Source: CAZPAN01 sp964428485 (GTDB taxonomy: Bacteria > Actinomycetota > Coriobacteriia > Coriobacteriales > CADBOM01). From it: a stretch of DNA of 6,134 nucleotides. The notes under the pieces are model-generated. The model was not told the DNA's origin. It worked only from the letters and a program-made list of their open reading frames with translations, and did not search any database. A program made the position numbers and the translations under genes. This document shows, in pieces, positions 6,091-6,134 of this stretch (positions are counted from its first letter, which is position 1; every line of letters begins with the position of its first letter). The stretch is taken from NCBI GenBank assembly GCA_964428485.1, contig CAYRYP010000072.1, positions 1-6,134 on the forward strand. The letters are read 5' to 3'.

Positions 6091-6116
6091 ATTATATTGC
6101 CCAGTTGCCCAGACAA
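6091..6116 (-). promoter_or_regulatory. Likely promoter of the leftward glycosyltransferase gene
   Basis: Read on the - strand, a perfect TATAAT -10 box (6096 to 6091) stands out in otherwise GC-rich DNA. TTGTCT (6116 to 6111) is the best -35 match, but the spacing is only 14 bp instead of about 17, so the promoter may be weak or activator-dependent. Transcription would start near 6084 and give a leader of roughly 90 nt before ATG 5991. This is one reason for rejecting the longer coding start at 6129. Confidence 0.5.
6097..6112. repeat. Tandem 8-bp direct repeat inside the promoter spacer
   Basis: TTGCCCAG occurs twice head to tail with no gap (6097-6104 and 6105-6112). On the transcribed strand it reads CTGGGCAA twice, directly abutting the TATAAT box. 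It fills the space between the -10 and -35 candidates, where an activator or repressor site, or a length-variable spacer, would have the most effect. Confidence 0.7.
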
Positions 6117-6134
6117 CGGCCCGCACCACGCGGT

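Noticed and set aside
5992..6129. N-terminal extension of 46 residues on the leftward glycosyltransferase
   Set aside because: The stretch overlaps a perfect TATAAT box, a tandem repeat and an inverted repeat, has no recognisable domain, and the ATG at 5991 starts just before the conserved fold with a ribosome binding site.

Overview
The window is GC-rich, tightly packed bacterial DNA that holds six protein-coding genes and no RNA genes, mobile elements or CRISPR. The flavin reductase and the OGG1-type DNA glycosylase both look like versions common in anaerobic Gram-positive gut and oral bacteria. Together with the high GC content and the strong AGGAG-type ribosome binding sites, this suggests an actinobacterial anaerobe, perhaps of the Coriobacteriia (Olsenella/Collinsella/Atopobium type). 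That assignment is inference from protein flavour, not a database match.

Layout, left to right. A strong hairpin, probably a two-way terminator, lies at 19-57. A leftward OGG1-family 8-oxoguanine DNA glycosylase gene follows (928 down to 113). A 151-bp divergent intergenic region carries three short perfect palindromes and an AT-rich -10-like patch. A rightward small flavin reductase-like FMN-binding protein (1080-1586) comes next. Then there is a rightward polysaccharide precursor operon: galU (1653-2507), ugd (2519-3739) and a family 2 glycosyltransferase (3741-4823), with gaps of 11 and 1 nt. A second family 2 glycosyltransferase points the other way (5991 down to 4903) and converges on the first. 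It has its own likely promoter near the right edge (about 6091-6116), and that promoter contains a tandem 8-bp repeat.

How the genes fit together. GalU makes UDP-glucose from UTP and glucose-1-phosphate. Ugd oxidises it to UDP-glucuronate. The tightly coupled glycosyltransferase probably uses one of these two sugars to build a surface polysaccharide (capsule, exopolysaccharide or a wall-linked glycan). The convergent glycosyltransferase probably works on the same or a neighbouring glycan. No priming transferase, flippase or polymerase is present, so if this is a full polysaccharide locus the rest lies outside the window. The glycosylase and flavin reductase look like unrelated housekeeping or redox genes at the edge of the locus.

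I found no clearly new biological system. The most interesting points are non-coding: the tandem repeat inside the promoter of the last gene, the inverted repeat in its leader, and the palindrome cluster in the divergent region. In the proteins, the points of note are unusual active-site neighbourhoods in the DNA glycosylase and the operon glycosyltransferase, and an E. coli-like Ugd in a GC-rich host.
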